Of a stretch of 64,000 bases of DNA, positions 34,747-45,722 are shown piece by piece. This DNA is from Copromyces sp. CBS 386.78 (lineage: Eukaryota; Ascomycota; Sordariomycetes; Sordariales; Sordariaceae): the NCBI GenBank assembly GCA_030685235.1, contig MU839177.1, forward strand, positions 1 to 64,000, given 5' to 3'. The notes under the pieces were generated by a model that saw only the letters and a list, made by a program, of their open reading frames with translations, was not told where the DNA came from and did not search any database. Within the stretch, counting starts at the first letter, position 1. Each line of letters opens with the position of its first letter. The position numbers were made by a program, and so were the translations under genes.

Positions 34747-37518
34747 ATGCGCAGCCACTCGTTCTTCCCTGCCCTAATAGGGCTTCTCCCTCTTGTTCCA
34801 GTTTCGGGTGTGGTTGCCTCTCCCTGCCACCCGCACGGTCCTGGCAATCATGGCGTGGGTCATCATGCTGGTGGTGCCCATGGTGGTGCTCCCGGAGGAG
34901 GAGACCATCATACTGGAACTGGCGATGGCTATGGCCCGGGGGGCAGCCATGGCGGCCCCCCCGGATTCCCTCCCAACGGCACCCACGGCTATCCCCCGTT
35001 CAACGGCAACGGTACCCATGGTGGCGGTTTCCCTCCGTACAATGGCAATGGAAGTTCACCCATAACTACCACCACCACCACCACCACCGCCGCCGGTGCT
35101 ACCACGACCACAACCACCGGCACGACTACCACCACCGGCACCACCACCACCACCTCCGCCACGTCTACTGCCAGCCCGACTGCTTGCAGCGACTACTGGC
35201 TCGAAAACATTGCCCACCAGGGCCTCGCTCCCTATGCCACCGTTCCGGAATATAGGGTCTTCCGCAGCGTCAAGGAGTTTGGCGCCCGAGGCGATGGCAT
35301 CAATGATGACACCGACGCCATCAACGCCGCCATCAGCTCCGGAAACCGATGCGGCCCGGGATGTGATGGTTCTACCACGACCCCGGCTACCGTCTACTTC
35401 CCGCCTGGCACCTATCTCGTCTCCCGACCCATCAGAGACTTCTACTACACCCAGATCATCGGTAACGCAAGATGCCGGCCCGTGATCAAGGCCAGCGGAA
35501 ACTTCACTGGCCTTTATGTCATTGACAGCAACCCATATCAGAACACTGGTAAACTAGCCTGGACCGCTACCAACGTCTTCTGGCGCCAGATTTCCAACTT
35601 CGTCATTGACATGACAGCTGCGCCACCAACCACAGATCCTAGGGCAGGTCTGGCAGGTATCCATTGGCCTTCTTCGCAGGCCACCTCCATCACCAACGTC
35701 GAGTTCGTTATGTCCATGGACACCGCGACAACACAGCAGGGCATTTTTATGGAGGAGGGATCCGGTGGCTACCTTGGCGACCTGACCTTCAACCATGGCC
35801 GCTATGGCCTTCAAGTTGGTAACCAGCAGTTTACCATGCGCAACCTGGTGTTCAACAACGTCCAGACCGCCATCAGGCAGATCTGGTCTTGGGGATGGAC
35901 GTACCAAGGCATCAGCATCAACAACTGCAGCGTTGGCTTTGACTTCACCGCAGTTAGCGACGATCCCAACACATTGGGTCTATACTCGGTCGGCTCCATC
36001 ACCATCCTCGACAGCTCCATTAGCAACACCCCCATTGGTATGCGGATTGGCAATGCCAACGCCACCATCGACACGCGATCCGTCAACAACTTCATCTTCG
36101 AGAACATTGCTCTCAACAACGTCCCCGTCGCCATCCGCAACGAAAACGGCGCCGGCAGCGACGCCCTCGTCGGCACGCCCACCAACACCGTCATCCGCGC
36201 CTGGGGCAAGGGCAAAGAGTACAACACGGCCACCACCTTCAATAACACCGCCGGCACTCCCATCCCGGGCACCTTTACCCCCTTCGCGCGCCCCGCCAGT
36301 CTGCTCGGCCCCGACGGCCGCTACTACGCCCGCTCCAAGCCTCTCTACACCGACCTGCCCGCCTCCTCTTTCCTCAGCGCGCGCTCCTTCGGCGCTGTCG
36401 GCGACGGACAGAAAGACGACACCCAGGCGCTCAACCGGCTCTTCGCCGCCGCCGCCCTACAAGGCAAGGTCGCCTACATCGACCACGGACAATACATCGT
36501 CACCCGTACCATCTTCATCCAGCCTGGCACCCGCATCACGGGCGAGTCGTACCCGCAGATCGTTTCCGCCGGCAACTACTTCAACGACGTCCTCAACCCC
36601 AAGCCTGTTGTGCAGATTGGTACGCCAGGCCAGCTAGGCAGCATCGAGTGGTCCGACACCATCGTCTCCACGCGCGGGCAGCAGGCCGGCGCCATCGGTA
36701 TCCAGTACAACCTCGACAGCGCCGCCGGCGGTGCTCAGTTGGGTCCTTCGGGCATGTGGGATGTGCACGTCCGCATCGGCGGATTCAGGGGCTCCAACCT
36801 TCAGCTGGCGCAGTGTGCGAAGACCCCCACGATCAACGCCAACGTTCCCACCAACATCAAGCAGGAGTGCATCGCCGCCTTCATGAGCATGCACATCACC
36901 ACCAGGTCATCCGGTCTGTACATGGAGAACTGCTGGTTCTGGGTAGCGGACCACGACATCGAGGACGAAGCCAATAACTCGCAGATCACCGTGTACGCCG
37001 GCCGCGGGCTATTGATCGAGTCCCTCGCGGGCCGGATCTGGCTGGTCGGCACCAGCGTCGAACATCATCAGATGTACGAGTACCAGCTCTGGGAGACGAA
37101 TAACATTGAGATGGGCCAGATCCAGACCGAGACGGCGTATTACCAGCCCAACCCGGATGCCAGGTTGCCGTTCCCTGTCGATCTGCGGTTCCATGACCCC
37201 CTGTTTGGCCCCGGCCAGGACGGATGGGGTTTGAGGATCGTGAACAGCAGAGGCGTTAGGGTGTATGGTGCTGGCCTTTACAGTTTCTTTAATAACTATG
37301 ACCAGGACACGTGCATTCCGGGAAGGAACTGCCAGAGAAATATTTTCTCATTGCAGGGCCCGCTGAATGATGTCTCGGTGTATAACCTGAATACGGTCGG
37401 CACGACGTATATGGCGACGGTGGGTGGGCTCCGGGATATCATCCCGAGCGCGGATAATGTGGGCATGTTTGTTGCTGCTGTTGCGTATGTCCATACCTCT
37501 TCTGCCAACTGGACGTGA
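34747..37518 (+). CDS. Secreted GH55 exo-beta-1,3-glucanase
   Basis: A glycoside hydrolase family 55 enzyme, which releases glucose from beta-1,3-glucan and is used on the fungus's own wall or on other fungi. It is secreted: signal peptide MRSHSFFPALIGLLPLVPVSG at the first ATG. Residues about 25-105 are a His/Gly/Pro-rich segment and about 105-145 a Thr-rich linker encoded by ACC repeats, probably O-glycosylated. The two parallel beta-helix halves follow. Each begins with the family hallmark: VKEFGARGDGINDDTDAIN in the first, and ARSFGAVGDGQKDDTQALN in the second, with YFPPGTYLV and YIDHGQYIV. The single exon encodes 923 residues, within the family's range once the extra N-terminal linker is discounted. 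The linker is unusual, since most GH55 proteins go from signal peptide to catalytic module directly. Confidence 0.93.
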   Translation: MRSHSFFPALIGLLPLVPVSGVVASPCHPHGPGNHGVGHHAGGAHGGAPGGGDHHTGTGDGYGPGGSHGGPPGFPPNGTHGYPPFNGNGTHGGGFPPYNGNGSSPITTTTTTTTAAGATTTTTTGTTTTTGTTTTTSATSTASPTACSDYWLENIAHQGLAPYATVPEYRVFRSVKEFGARGDGINDDTDAINAAISSGNRCGPGCDGSTTTPATVYFPPGTYLVSRPIRDFYYTQIIGNARCRPVIKASGNFTGLYVIDSNPYQNTGKLAWTATNVFWRQISNFVIDMTAAPPTTDPRAGLAGIHWPSSQATSITNVEFVMSMDTATTQQGIFMEEGSGGYLGDLTFNHGRYGLQVGNQQFTMRNLVFNNVQTAIRQIWSWGWTYQGISINNCSVGFDFTAVSDDPNTLGLYSVGSITILDSSISNTPIGMRIGNANATIDTRSVNNFIFENIALNNVPVAIRNENGAGSDALVGTPTNTVIRAWGKGKEYNTATTFNNTAGTPIPGTFTPFARPASLLGPDGRYYARSKPLYTDLPASSFLSARSFGAVGDGQKDDTQALNRLFAAAALQGKVAYIDHGQYIVTRTIFIQPGTRITGESYPQIVSAGNYFNDVLNPKPVVQIGTPGQLGSIEWSDTIVSTRGQQAGAIGIQYNLDSAAGGAQLGPSGMWDVHVRIGGFRGSNLQLAQCAKTPTINANVPTNIKQECIAAFMSMHITTRSSGLYMENCWFWVADHDIEDEANNSQITVYAGRGLLIESLAGRIWLVGTSVEHHQMYEYQLWETNNIEMGQIQTETAYYQPNPDARLPFPVDLRFHDPLFGPGQDGWGLRIVNSRGVRVYGAGLYSFFNNYDQDTCIPGRNCQRNIFSLQGPLNDVSVYNLNTVGTTYMATVGGLRDIIPSADNVGMFVAAVAYVHTSSANWT

Positions 37519-38001
37519 GAGGAATGGATGTATGTGGGAGGAGGATGATGATGATGATGATGATGGAGGGAGATGGAAGGGACGTTGAAAACTTTGGATA
37601 TTTTTTAAAAAAAAAAATTTTCTCTCGAGGGGGGTTGTTTTGTTGGTTGTTGGTTGGATCTCCTGTTAGTTTGAGCCCCGACGAGGGTTATGAAGTGATG
37701 ACTAGCTACTATAAACGAATGTTAGTTTCTGGTGCTCTTTAGTTTTTGTGGAGGTCACTTCTTACCCTTTTGTGCTGTGAAGCTGCCTGAGAGCCAGCAC
37801 CTCTAACATCAGTAAAGTACACTATAGCTGTGTGACTGCAAGGATGAATTGAACAAGTGGTTGGTTATATCTGTTCTAGTTAAGACTGGTCGCACCAGGC
37901 CCATTGGTTGTAGGTATACACTTACATGTCCGCCACACCTGCCAGCCATGCCACGCGCCGTCCATATGGCCGTTTAACAATGTCGTAACTTGTGAGAGTC
38001 C
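37519..38001. other. Convergent 3' spacer with GAT microsatellite
   Basis: Region between the stops of the glucanase and the beta-propeller gene. It contains a (GAT)n run at about 37543-37565 and an A9-10 tract near 37608. No gene seen. Confidence 0.5.
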
Positions 38002-39678
38002 CTAGTTCACAGACATCACATAGAATGATCCGGGAATCACCCCACGAAACCCCGTCCCAAAGAGCAGATTCTTTCCAGCCACTGCAATCCCGCCAGTGAA
38101 ATGAGAATCAAGGCGTTTATCCAAGATAATATCCCCAGTGGACTTCCGCAACACCACAAGCTGACCTTCAGCTGGCGTGTCCACTTTCCTCCCAAGGAGT
38201 ACCAAATCCCCCACAACAGTCGGCGGATTCCCAGCCAACCAATTATCCGGCGCCGGAGTCTCCCACAGTATCTCCCCCGTCTCCAAGTCAGCAGCCCCAT
38301 ACGCGCTCCCATTGGTACTCCTCTCCGACCCCGACCCCGGTCCCGACCCCAGTTGCGGCGCAGGAGTCCACGTCTTACCCTCCGAGTTTACCGCAACGTA
38401 ATAAACTCTCTTATCATCAACCGCAATACCCCATGTTAATCCGCCCGTTACGCCTCCTGGCCCGGTAGACACCGCCCACTCGACATGGCCCGTGTCAGCG
38501 GCCAAGCTGTACAGATTCCCGTTCTTCTGCCCGACTACAACAACGTCCTTGCCTTTCTTTCCTCCGCGGGGCACGAAAGCAGGCGCCATACCGAAATCTG
38601 CGTCTGGACCGGGCGTTTGCGGACACAGACCTGCGTCAAAGGTGGCGTTTAGACAGGCGATGCTCCATGCGTCTAGGACGCCAAGGCGGTGCACCCATTT
38701 TACGTTTCCGGTTTTTAGGTCCAAGGCGACTACTGCTTCTTGCCAGATTCTCGAGGGGAGCTCGCACGTGGGGTGAGCTGGGTCAGCAGTGCAAGCTAGC
38801 CATGGGTCGGGAACACTGTAGAGGTTACCGGTTGCGTAGAAGATGGTGTTGCGTTTGGGATCAATGGAGGGCTGACTTCCCCATATGGCGCTGCCGGACC
38901 AGAAGCCTGGCTCGGAGGGGTCATCGTTGGTAGGCATCATGGGAACGTCCCAGAGGGTGGTGAACTTGCGGGCTTTGCGGTTGAAGCGCACGGCGATGGC
39001 GTTGCCGATGAAGGTGCAGCATGTGTAGTTAACGCCGGGGAGGAAGCCGAGGCTTTCTTCGGCGGAGGCGGCGCCGGAGTAGATGGTGTCGCCTAGGAGC
39101 GTGGGGGATTGGGTGACTTGGGCTAAGGGGTGGGCGTTGATTCGGTGCTTGGCGAGGACTTTGCCTGTTTCGAGGTCGGCGGCGACGAGGAGGGCGTTCC
39201 AGAGGGTGGCGAAGTAGATGATGTTGTTGTCTAGGTCAAGCTGGGGGGTAGTCCGGGAGATTGGATAAGGCGCAACGGCGGCTTGGAGGGGGTCGACAGG
39301 CGCGTAGTCGAGGATCACTTGGGTTACGTTGATGTCCCATTTGACTTTGCAGGAGGTGTAGTCGAAGGCCACGAGAGAGCCGTTCCAGGCAGGAAAATAG
39401 GCAATTCCTTGGGCAACGGAAGGCGTTGCAGTTATGCCACCTCCATAGCCAGGGATATGGCAATGCTCGGAGATGGTGCGGATGTTGGAAGAAGAGATCT
39501 TGGTGTTAGTCGAAGCCCAACGGTTGTTGTGGTTATTGCCACCCCAGCCGATCCATGGAGTTTCTCTGGCCTCGTTAGCTGTGGTCGCGATGGCCAGGAG
39601 GGGAGCGGCCAAGAAGATCAGAGCTGTGTGTGTCAAGGCCGACAAGCGGCAAGACCACGAACAGTGTGGTTTGCCCAT
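38002..39678 (-). CDS. Secreted PQQ-type beta-propeller oxidoreductase-like protein
   Basis: A predicted secreted quinoprotein alcohol dehydrogenase/polyvinyl-alcohol-dehydrogenase-like protein. Single exon, 558 residues, with a signal peptide (hydrophobic LTHTALIFLAAPLLAIATT after a short N-region). Repeating W-type blades are visible: WIGWGGNNHNNRWAS, AFDYTSCKVKWD, ALDLKTGNVKWVHRLG, AADTGHVEWAVSTG, ADLETGEILWETPAP. This is the pattern of an 8-bladed PQQ propeller. An adjacent CysCys pair (NYTCCTF) resembles the vicinal cysteines seen in bacterial quinoprotein dehydrogenases. A cofactor is inferred, not proven; fungi acquire PQQ from outside. The propeller lacks a cytochrome c domain. A TATATATA stretch lies about 75 bases upstream of the start. 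Confidence 0.85.
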   Translation of the reverse strand: MGKPHCSWSCRLSALTHTALIFLAAPLLAIATTANEARETPWIGWGGNNHNNRWASTNTKISSSNIRTISEHCHIPGYGGGITATPSVAQGIAYFPAWNGSLVAFDYTSCKVKWDINVTQVILDYAPVDPLQAAVAPYPISRTTPQLDLDNNIIYFATLWNALLVAADLETGKVLAKHRINAHPLAQVTQSPTLLGDTIYSGAASAEESLGFLPGVNYTCCTFIGNAIAVRFNRKARKFTTLWDVPMMPTNDDPSEPGFWSGSAIWGSQPSIDPKRNTIFYATGNLYSVPDPWLACTADPAHPTCELPSRIWQEAVVALDLKTGNVKWVHRLGVLDAWSIACLNATFDAGLCPQTPGPDADFGMAPAFVPRGGKKGKDVVVVGQKNGNLYSLAADTGHVEWAVSTGPGGVTGGLTWGIAVDDKRVYYVAVNSEGKTWTPAPQLGSGPGSGSERSTNGSAYGAADLETGEILWETPAPDNWLAGNPPTVVGDLVLLGRKVDTPAEGQLVVLRKSTGDIILDKRLDSHFTGGIAVAGKNLLFGTGFRGVIPGSFYVMSVN

Positions 39679-39748
39679 GTTGAGTCCAAGTTTCCGTGAG
39701 CGCTGTTTATGGGGCCATATTCAGAGGGGGAGAGACGGCTGGTCCGCA

Positions 39749-39758
39749 TATATATACT
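39749..39758 (-). promoter_or_regulatory. TATA-like element of the PQQ-propeller gene
   Basis: A TATATATA run about 75 bases before the ATG at 39678 on the minus strand, at a spacing suitable for a core promoter. Only position and sequence support it. Confidence 0.4.
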
Positions 39759-40851
39759 CGACGCGAGGAATCCGAGGCCGTCAGCATCAAGTCCGATTGG
39801 CTTTAAGCGAGTTGTGGTACATGATGATGTCTGCCTGCTTCCGTTTTAAGCATATTGTTGATTCAGCCCCAATATCTCCGACTGTGGTTCCGGGCCAAGC
39901 AAGAATGTGGCACTGATAAAGTGAATATGGTTGGAACCCGTGGGAAGCATTGTGACCGGGCCATGGTGACTGTTGGCCCCTCAAATGTAACACGACTTCT
40001 ATATCATCCCGCCTTCCCCGCAGGCAAGCTCGGGTTGATACCGTTGGCACGTATCGGGGCATTTTGAGTACCTCTTCACTTGCCAAGTTGTGAGGACGGG
40101 CAACGTGTTGTTTCGAAGAATAATTGACACGTGGTCAATTGACTGCACCACTTGAAAACTTGGCTGACCATTCAAATTGGATGGGCAATCTTGAGAGAGA
40201 AGAACCTGGTGGGTGAAGAAGTTGCGGGAACTGGAGAAGATGGGCGGGATTTGGAGTTTTTGAGATGAAGGAGTGGAGGTCAAGTTGAGGTGGAATTGGT
40301 GGGTGGGCGTTGGGCGTCTGGTGGGTCCCTGGAGCCAAATCCACCCGCGGTTACTTATCGACTGAGTGGGGCGATTGTGCTCTTCTTGCGCACATGATTG
40401 GACAGATTTAAGGAGCCAGGTACAACAGAGCTGAGTGAACAGACATCCAGAAAGACAAACGCCGCCCAGCTGCTGCATTGCATCTTGGCGACGACATCTC
40501 GGGGGGGAAATTCACAGAAGGGTCGCGTCCATCTAAACACCAACATCTATATGCGCCCAAGTCATAAGCACACAACTGGCTCCACGGATATCTCGGGAAT
40601 CCTTCAGCTTTGTGATCTTCAGGGGAATACAACTTTTATCGATTATTGACCACCATCACGAGTCTCGTACTTCCGGAAGCGAACGGCAACGCGTTGCCCC
40701 CTGGTGGTCCGTGCCATTATATATCCTCTCAATACAGTACACAGGCTGACAGAAACAACCAGGGCAATTTGGATCTTTGACCAGCTCAGATTTAGACGGC
40801 AACCGTACAGAACCTGACGGGGCTTTGAGGATACTTCACACAACACACACA
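39759..40851. other. Divergent promoter region
   Basis: Spacer between two divergently transcribed genes (PQQ-propeller, minus; DUF3716-like, plus). No supportable gene. Frames on the minus strand between 40000 and 40480 read through simple Pro/Gln/Ser-rich sequence. Confidence 0.4.
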
Positions 40852-42319
40852 ATGCCGCCACCACTACCGCAAGGGTCCGATGAGAGTTCCTCCGAGGATG
40901 AGGCCTCGGGCTCGGGTTCAGTTAAAGTGGAGGCCGCTCCGCAATCCGACTCACTCCAGCTGCTACGGGAAAGTGCAATGGGTGTCCTGGCCTCACGCTT
41001 GACTGCTCAGAATGCTGGAACATCCGGGAACCATGTCACAGGCCAGCTCATCAACAACGCCAAAAGAGCACCGGCGGATGACCTCACAAAGGATATGATC
41101 GCAAAGTATCCCAGACTTGATCAATCAACAGAGGCCCAGGACGAAGAGGAATCTGGGGAAGAGGAAGATTCAAGCTCCGAGGAGGACGAGGAGGACGAGG
41201 AGGACGAGGACGAAGACGATGAAGGCCAAGGTAAGCATCCCGTCATCTGGATTGCTGAGCTCCGAGATCCCAGCTAACCAAGTAACGTCTGAAGTAGCAT
41301 TTGGCTCTTTCCCTAACCTCACCGCGTCAGGACGATTTGTTGTGTCAGAAGGCACCACCCCTTTTATACCTCCCTGTCCTTCAGCAGATAAATTTCCTTT
41401 ACACCCAGATCTTGTAGGAATGAGTGAGTAACCACTCCCCAATGTGTCATCAACATACTAACGTGTAACGCCAGCGGCGCTCGAGTTGTTCCCACACGCT
41501 CTACCAAACTTTCAGCTGCCCCAATACCTCGCGCCCCTCGCTCGATATTTGGCTGAGCGTCCCATAAAACGAACGCCCGTTTTCAAGAAACCTTTTGTGG
41601 ACAACAAACCGGACAATTTCAGCGCCTATTTCTTGCAAGCCACTGGCCATTTAGTGCCGGACGAGCATGCTTGCGCACGCTGCAAAGGATTCAAAATCAA
41701 GAAGAGTAACGTGGGCGGAACGTTTGTTGGCTGTGTGGTATTGGCAGACCCAGAAGAGGCTAAACTAACGGGTGGTGCCTGTGCCAACTGCTGGTATGGC
41801 CGCCAGGGTTCGTTGTGCAGTTTTCGCAACCCACCTGGCAAGCTCGCGAGAAAGTCAAAAGAAGCATACGAACAACCGAGGTCGCAGATGTCGAATCCCT
41901 CGCTCATGTCCCCACCGCCACCACCAGAAGGACAGCCGATGGAGTATGGACAGCAGTTTGGGAATGCCGGCCAAGTGCATCCGGCATTCCTCGCATCTGT
42001 CTCATCCGCTTCTCCGGCGGCTTATACACCTTCTGAGTACCCACACATTGAAGCCCAAATAGTCCATCAGAGGAACGGCGAACCTCCGGTCCTGCCACGC
42101 CCAGGCCTCCCAGGCATCGATGCCAACACACCTCATGCGAACAGGATCGCGGCCTGGGAGACGCGATACAGAAAGATGGAGACCAAGAAACTCAGGGCTA
42201 CTCAAAGGAACTTGATCGAGTGGCAGGAAGACTTGAGCACGCGATTGATCGCCATGAACAAGGTCCTGCTGGACAGGTTGGAAAAGAGGGAAGAGTCATC
42301 CTCTCTACCTCGCCCTTGA
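40852..42319 (+). CDS. DUF3716-like cysteine-motif protein
   Basis: Exons 40852-41230, 41298-41423 and 41475-42319; 1350 nt, 449 residues, in frame. Residues about 85-125 are a long Glu/Asp/Ser acidic tract. The core near residues 200-255 has a four-cysteine arrangement, CARC-KGF, FVGCVV, GGACANCWYG, LCSF, matching the fungal DUF3716 type, thought to be a small zinc-binding module in putative nuclear proteins. A Pro/Ser-rich region and a C-terminal helix rich in Arg/Lys/Glu/Leu follow (RKMETKKLRATQRNLIEWQ), a likely coiled coil. No signal peptide. Probably nuclear and protein- or DNA-binding; the function is unknown. Start chosen at a CACAATG context; upstream in-frame codons lack a better ATG. 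Confidence 0.85.
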
Positions 42320-43186
42320 ACAAAACCAACCGCGGTATCTACTAGCTCATCGTGGTGCTCGATACACAACTGGCCAGCGCAAGGTTCTGACAAACAGTCA
42401 AAGGCCAGAACATGTCAGTGATGTGTTGTATCAACCTCGAACTCTCAACGTGGACAAAGAGAAGGTATGGGAAGGAGTCAAGCGTGCGATAAAAATCATT
42501 GGAGGAGCCGTTACATAAAAGGTCAGCCATTGGCCAATCACATGTCTGATATCACTTTAGCCACCAGTTCATCCAACTCCACCTCCTTTACCGAACGGAG
42601 ACGTAGGTCCCTTGGCTAAACCTGAGTGTGGACGTGCTCAGGGCTGTCTCTTTTTATTATTAGGGCGTTAGGAGTTTGGGGGAAAGGAAACCCACTGGCG
42701 CAGTACAGTATCGCATGAAGCGCTCATATCGAGCTTGGAGCTGAATGGAAGAAGAAGTCGTGACAGTTTTGCTTCGTACGTGCAACTGAGAAATACAACT
42801 TGGTCTTGAAATCCGATGTGGTTACAGCATTCACGTACTAACATGTGCTTCAGCGCTGACGGTGGACATGGGCCGGGAAGTCAAACTGTTATGTCAAGAG
42901 CGATACCTATGAGTCAAGTTTTGGCACTCAGCCTCCGATAAGAAACCCCAAGCGCCTAAACCGCGCTGGAAGAACCCCACCCCCGCAATTGAAATCTTTT
43001 GCAAGTGGGCGAGGGCCTTTTCTACCTAGACTTTAAGCCGGTCCGCCCGCCGCGCCATTTCTCTTTCCCGCTCGTCTTTCGGTTTCGTCGTTTGAACTCC
43101 GTTCCGTACCTTGAGGGTGACCTGAAGGTGCTAATACTAACTAAACTATCATACCACTTGGTTACTTTGTTCAATAATCCATCAAG
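42320..43186. other. Promoter region of adenylosuccinate synthetase
   Basis: No supportable gene. The last 150 bases include a pyrimidine-rich tract (43020-43090), consistent with the leader of a highly expressed gene. Confidence 0.45.
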
Positions 43187-44999
43187 ATGGCCACTATCAT
43201 TCTTGGTTCCCAGTGGGGGTAAGTTGAACCCACTTCTGTTCTCGAGCTGCTCAAGTCTGGCGCATATGACTGATGTTGTTGTGTTGTTATAGCGACGAGG
43301 GTAAAGGTACGATATAAACAAACATCCAGTCAACACATCACACACGTCCGATACACGACCCCGATCTCGAACCTATCCTTACCGATATCTACCCCTTCGA
43401 CACAACGAGCGCTATTATGGATCGATACACGATGACTGACCTACCCGACGCACAGGAAAGCTTACCGATATCCTCTGCCCCAAGGCCCAGATCTGCGCCA
43501 GAGCCGCTGGCGGCCATAACGCTGGCCACTCCATCGGTACGTGAACCTTGATGGCTTCCCGTCCCGGATGCACCTCGGTGCTCCAGGGACACAATGTGCT
43601 CCCACAGAATACTGACATTGCCGCCGTGCCACAGTCGCCAATGGCGTCGAGTACGACTTCCACCTCCTCCCCTCCGGTCTTGTCAACCCCAACTGCATGA
43701 ACCTCATCGGTTCCTCTGTTGTCTTCCATGTCCCCAGCTTCTTCAGCGAGCTCAGCAAGCTCGAGCAGAAGGGCCTCACCGATGTCCACAACCGCATCCT
43801 CGTCTCCGACCGCTGCCACGTCGACTTTGACCTTCACGCTGCCGTCGATGGTCTCGAGGAGGTTGAGCTCGGTGACCGCAAGATCGGCACCACCGGCCGT
43901 GGTATCGGTCCCTCTTACAGCACCAAGATGGCGGTAGGGTAGCCCCAATACACCCCAACCAGGGCGAATGCGCTGACAAGAACATGTCACACACAGAGAT
44001 CCGGTGTCAGAATCCACGAGATCTTCAACGAGGAGATCTTCGAGCGCAAGCTCAGGCAACTCGCCGCCGGCTACAAGAAGAGATTCGGTGATCTCCTCAA
44101 GTACGATGTCGAGGAGGAGATTGCCCGCTTCAAGGAGTACCGCGTCAAGCTCGCCCCCTATACCGTCGATGCCGTTCAGTACATGAAACAGGCCCAGGAC
44201 CGCGGCTACAAGATCCTCATCGAGGGTGCCAACGCCCTCATGCTGGATATCGACTATGGCACCTACCCCTACGTCACCTCCAGTAACACCGGTCTCGGTG
44301 GCATCATCACTGGTCTTGCCATCAACCCTACCAAGATTGACAACATCGTCGGTGTCGTCAAGGCCTACGTGAGTTTTATCTCCTTTTGAAGTGCTTCGAG
44401 ATATGACGTCATTGTCAGATTTGCTAACCGATTCTTCCGTGACAACAGACTACTCGTGTCGGTGGTGGTCCCTTCAAGACCGAGGACCTCGGGGAGGCCG
44501 GTACCAAGCTCCAGGAGATTGGTCGCGAGTGGGGTGTCAGCACTGGTCGCAAGCGTCGTTGCGGCTGGCTCGATCTTGTCGTCCTCAAGTACTCGACTGC
44601 CATCAACAACTACACCGCCCTCAACCTTACCAAGCTCGACATTCTCGACACCTTTGAGACCATCAAGGTCGCCGTTGCCTACAAGGACCCCCAGACTGGT
44701 GAGGAAGTCGAGTACTTCCCTGCCGACCTCGGCATCCTCGATACACTTGAGGTTGTCTACAAGGAGCTTCCCGGCTGGAACAAGCCTATCACCCACTGCA
44801 AGACCTACGTAAGTCTAATCGATCACTTCATCGCAATCGTCGAGTTGCTGACCACCGCATACAGTACGATCTCCCTAAGGAGGCTCGCGCCTACGTCGAG
44901 TTCATCGAGGAGTTTGTCGGTGTCCCCATTTGCTACATCGGCACCGGCCCCAAGCGTGAGGACATGATTGTCCGCAAGGCCTCCGCCATCAAGGAGTAA
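43187..44999 (+). CDS. ad-8: Adenylosuccinate synthetase
   Basis: Catalyses the GTP-dependent joining of IMP and aspartate to adenylosuccinate, the first committed step from IMP to AMP; cytosolic. Exons: 43187-43218, 43293-43306 (14 nt), 43456-43536, 43635-43933, 43997-44368, 44449-44808, 44865-44999; 1293 nt, 430 residues, the normal fungal length. Signatures: ILGSQWGDEGKGKLTD spans the first three exons (the P-loop and catalytic Asp), [10 protein letters not shown] with the catalytic His, [54 protein letters not shown], and [12 protein letters not shown]. The name ad-8 is the Neurospora locus for this enzyme and ADE12 is the yeast name; orthology is certain, the locus name assumes a Neurospora-like host. 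Early clustering of small exons is typical of the fungal gene. Confidence 0.97.
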
Positions 45000-45722
45000 A
45001 TCACTTGAATTACAAAAAGGCGTTTCTGTTTTGGTTTATGGGTTTTATAAAGAACAACTCTCGTCAACGATACCATGGACGGGGAACGGAAATGATATTA
45101 CAAACAATCATGATTCACAACAACAACAACCACAACACCAAATGAGCGAAACAGCGACAGAGAAAAAAGCGAGAGCGTTTTTATCTTTGATGATGATCTC
45201 ACCCGGTCATTTTTTGCCTTTATTTCCATTTGCGCTGCGCTACATAGAACATCAGGGACAGTGATACCCCACCCCTATATACTACACATCACATCACATC
45301 ACATCATTTAAACGGCTTCGGATGAGAGATTCGGAATCATTTAAAAGTATAGAGAGGTTGTTCGTTGGCTCTGACGGTGTGGTTAGTTTGTTAGGAGCCT
45401 TTGTCTTTTTTTCTTTTTCTTCTTCTTTCGGTTGTTGGAAAAATAGAACGTTGGTTTCCTTTTAATCAGGTGTTCCCCGTTGACTAATATCATCAAGTGT
45501 TTTGCACAGATCACACCTCACTTCTCACCTCATCAACCACAGGCACAAACGAACGACACCCTTCTTTCACATTATTCCATTTCCTCATTATATACAGGAC
45601 TATATCCATCATGTCATGTTATACGTTATATCCCCCCGAAAAATTCCATCGCACCTAAAAAGCCCGACAGACAAAGTCACACCACATCACATCACACCCC
45701 CATCAAGCTCGTTTAAGCTCAC
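45000..45722. other. 3' spacer with ATCAC repeats
   Basis: Convergent spacer between the adenylosuccinate synthetase and nuclease stops. It contains an imperfect (ATCAC)n array at about 45284-45306 and a shorter one near 45680. No gene seen. Confidence 0.45.

Noticed and set aside
35795..36637. 280-codon alternate frame inside the glucanase gene
   Set aside because: Ser/Pro/Thr-rich off-frame translation of GH55 codons.
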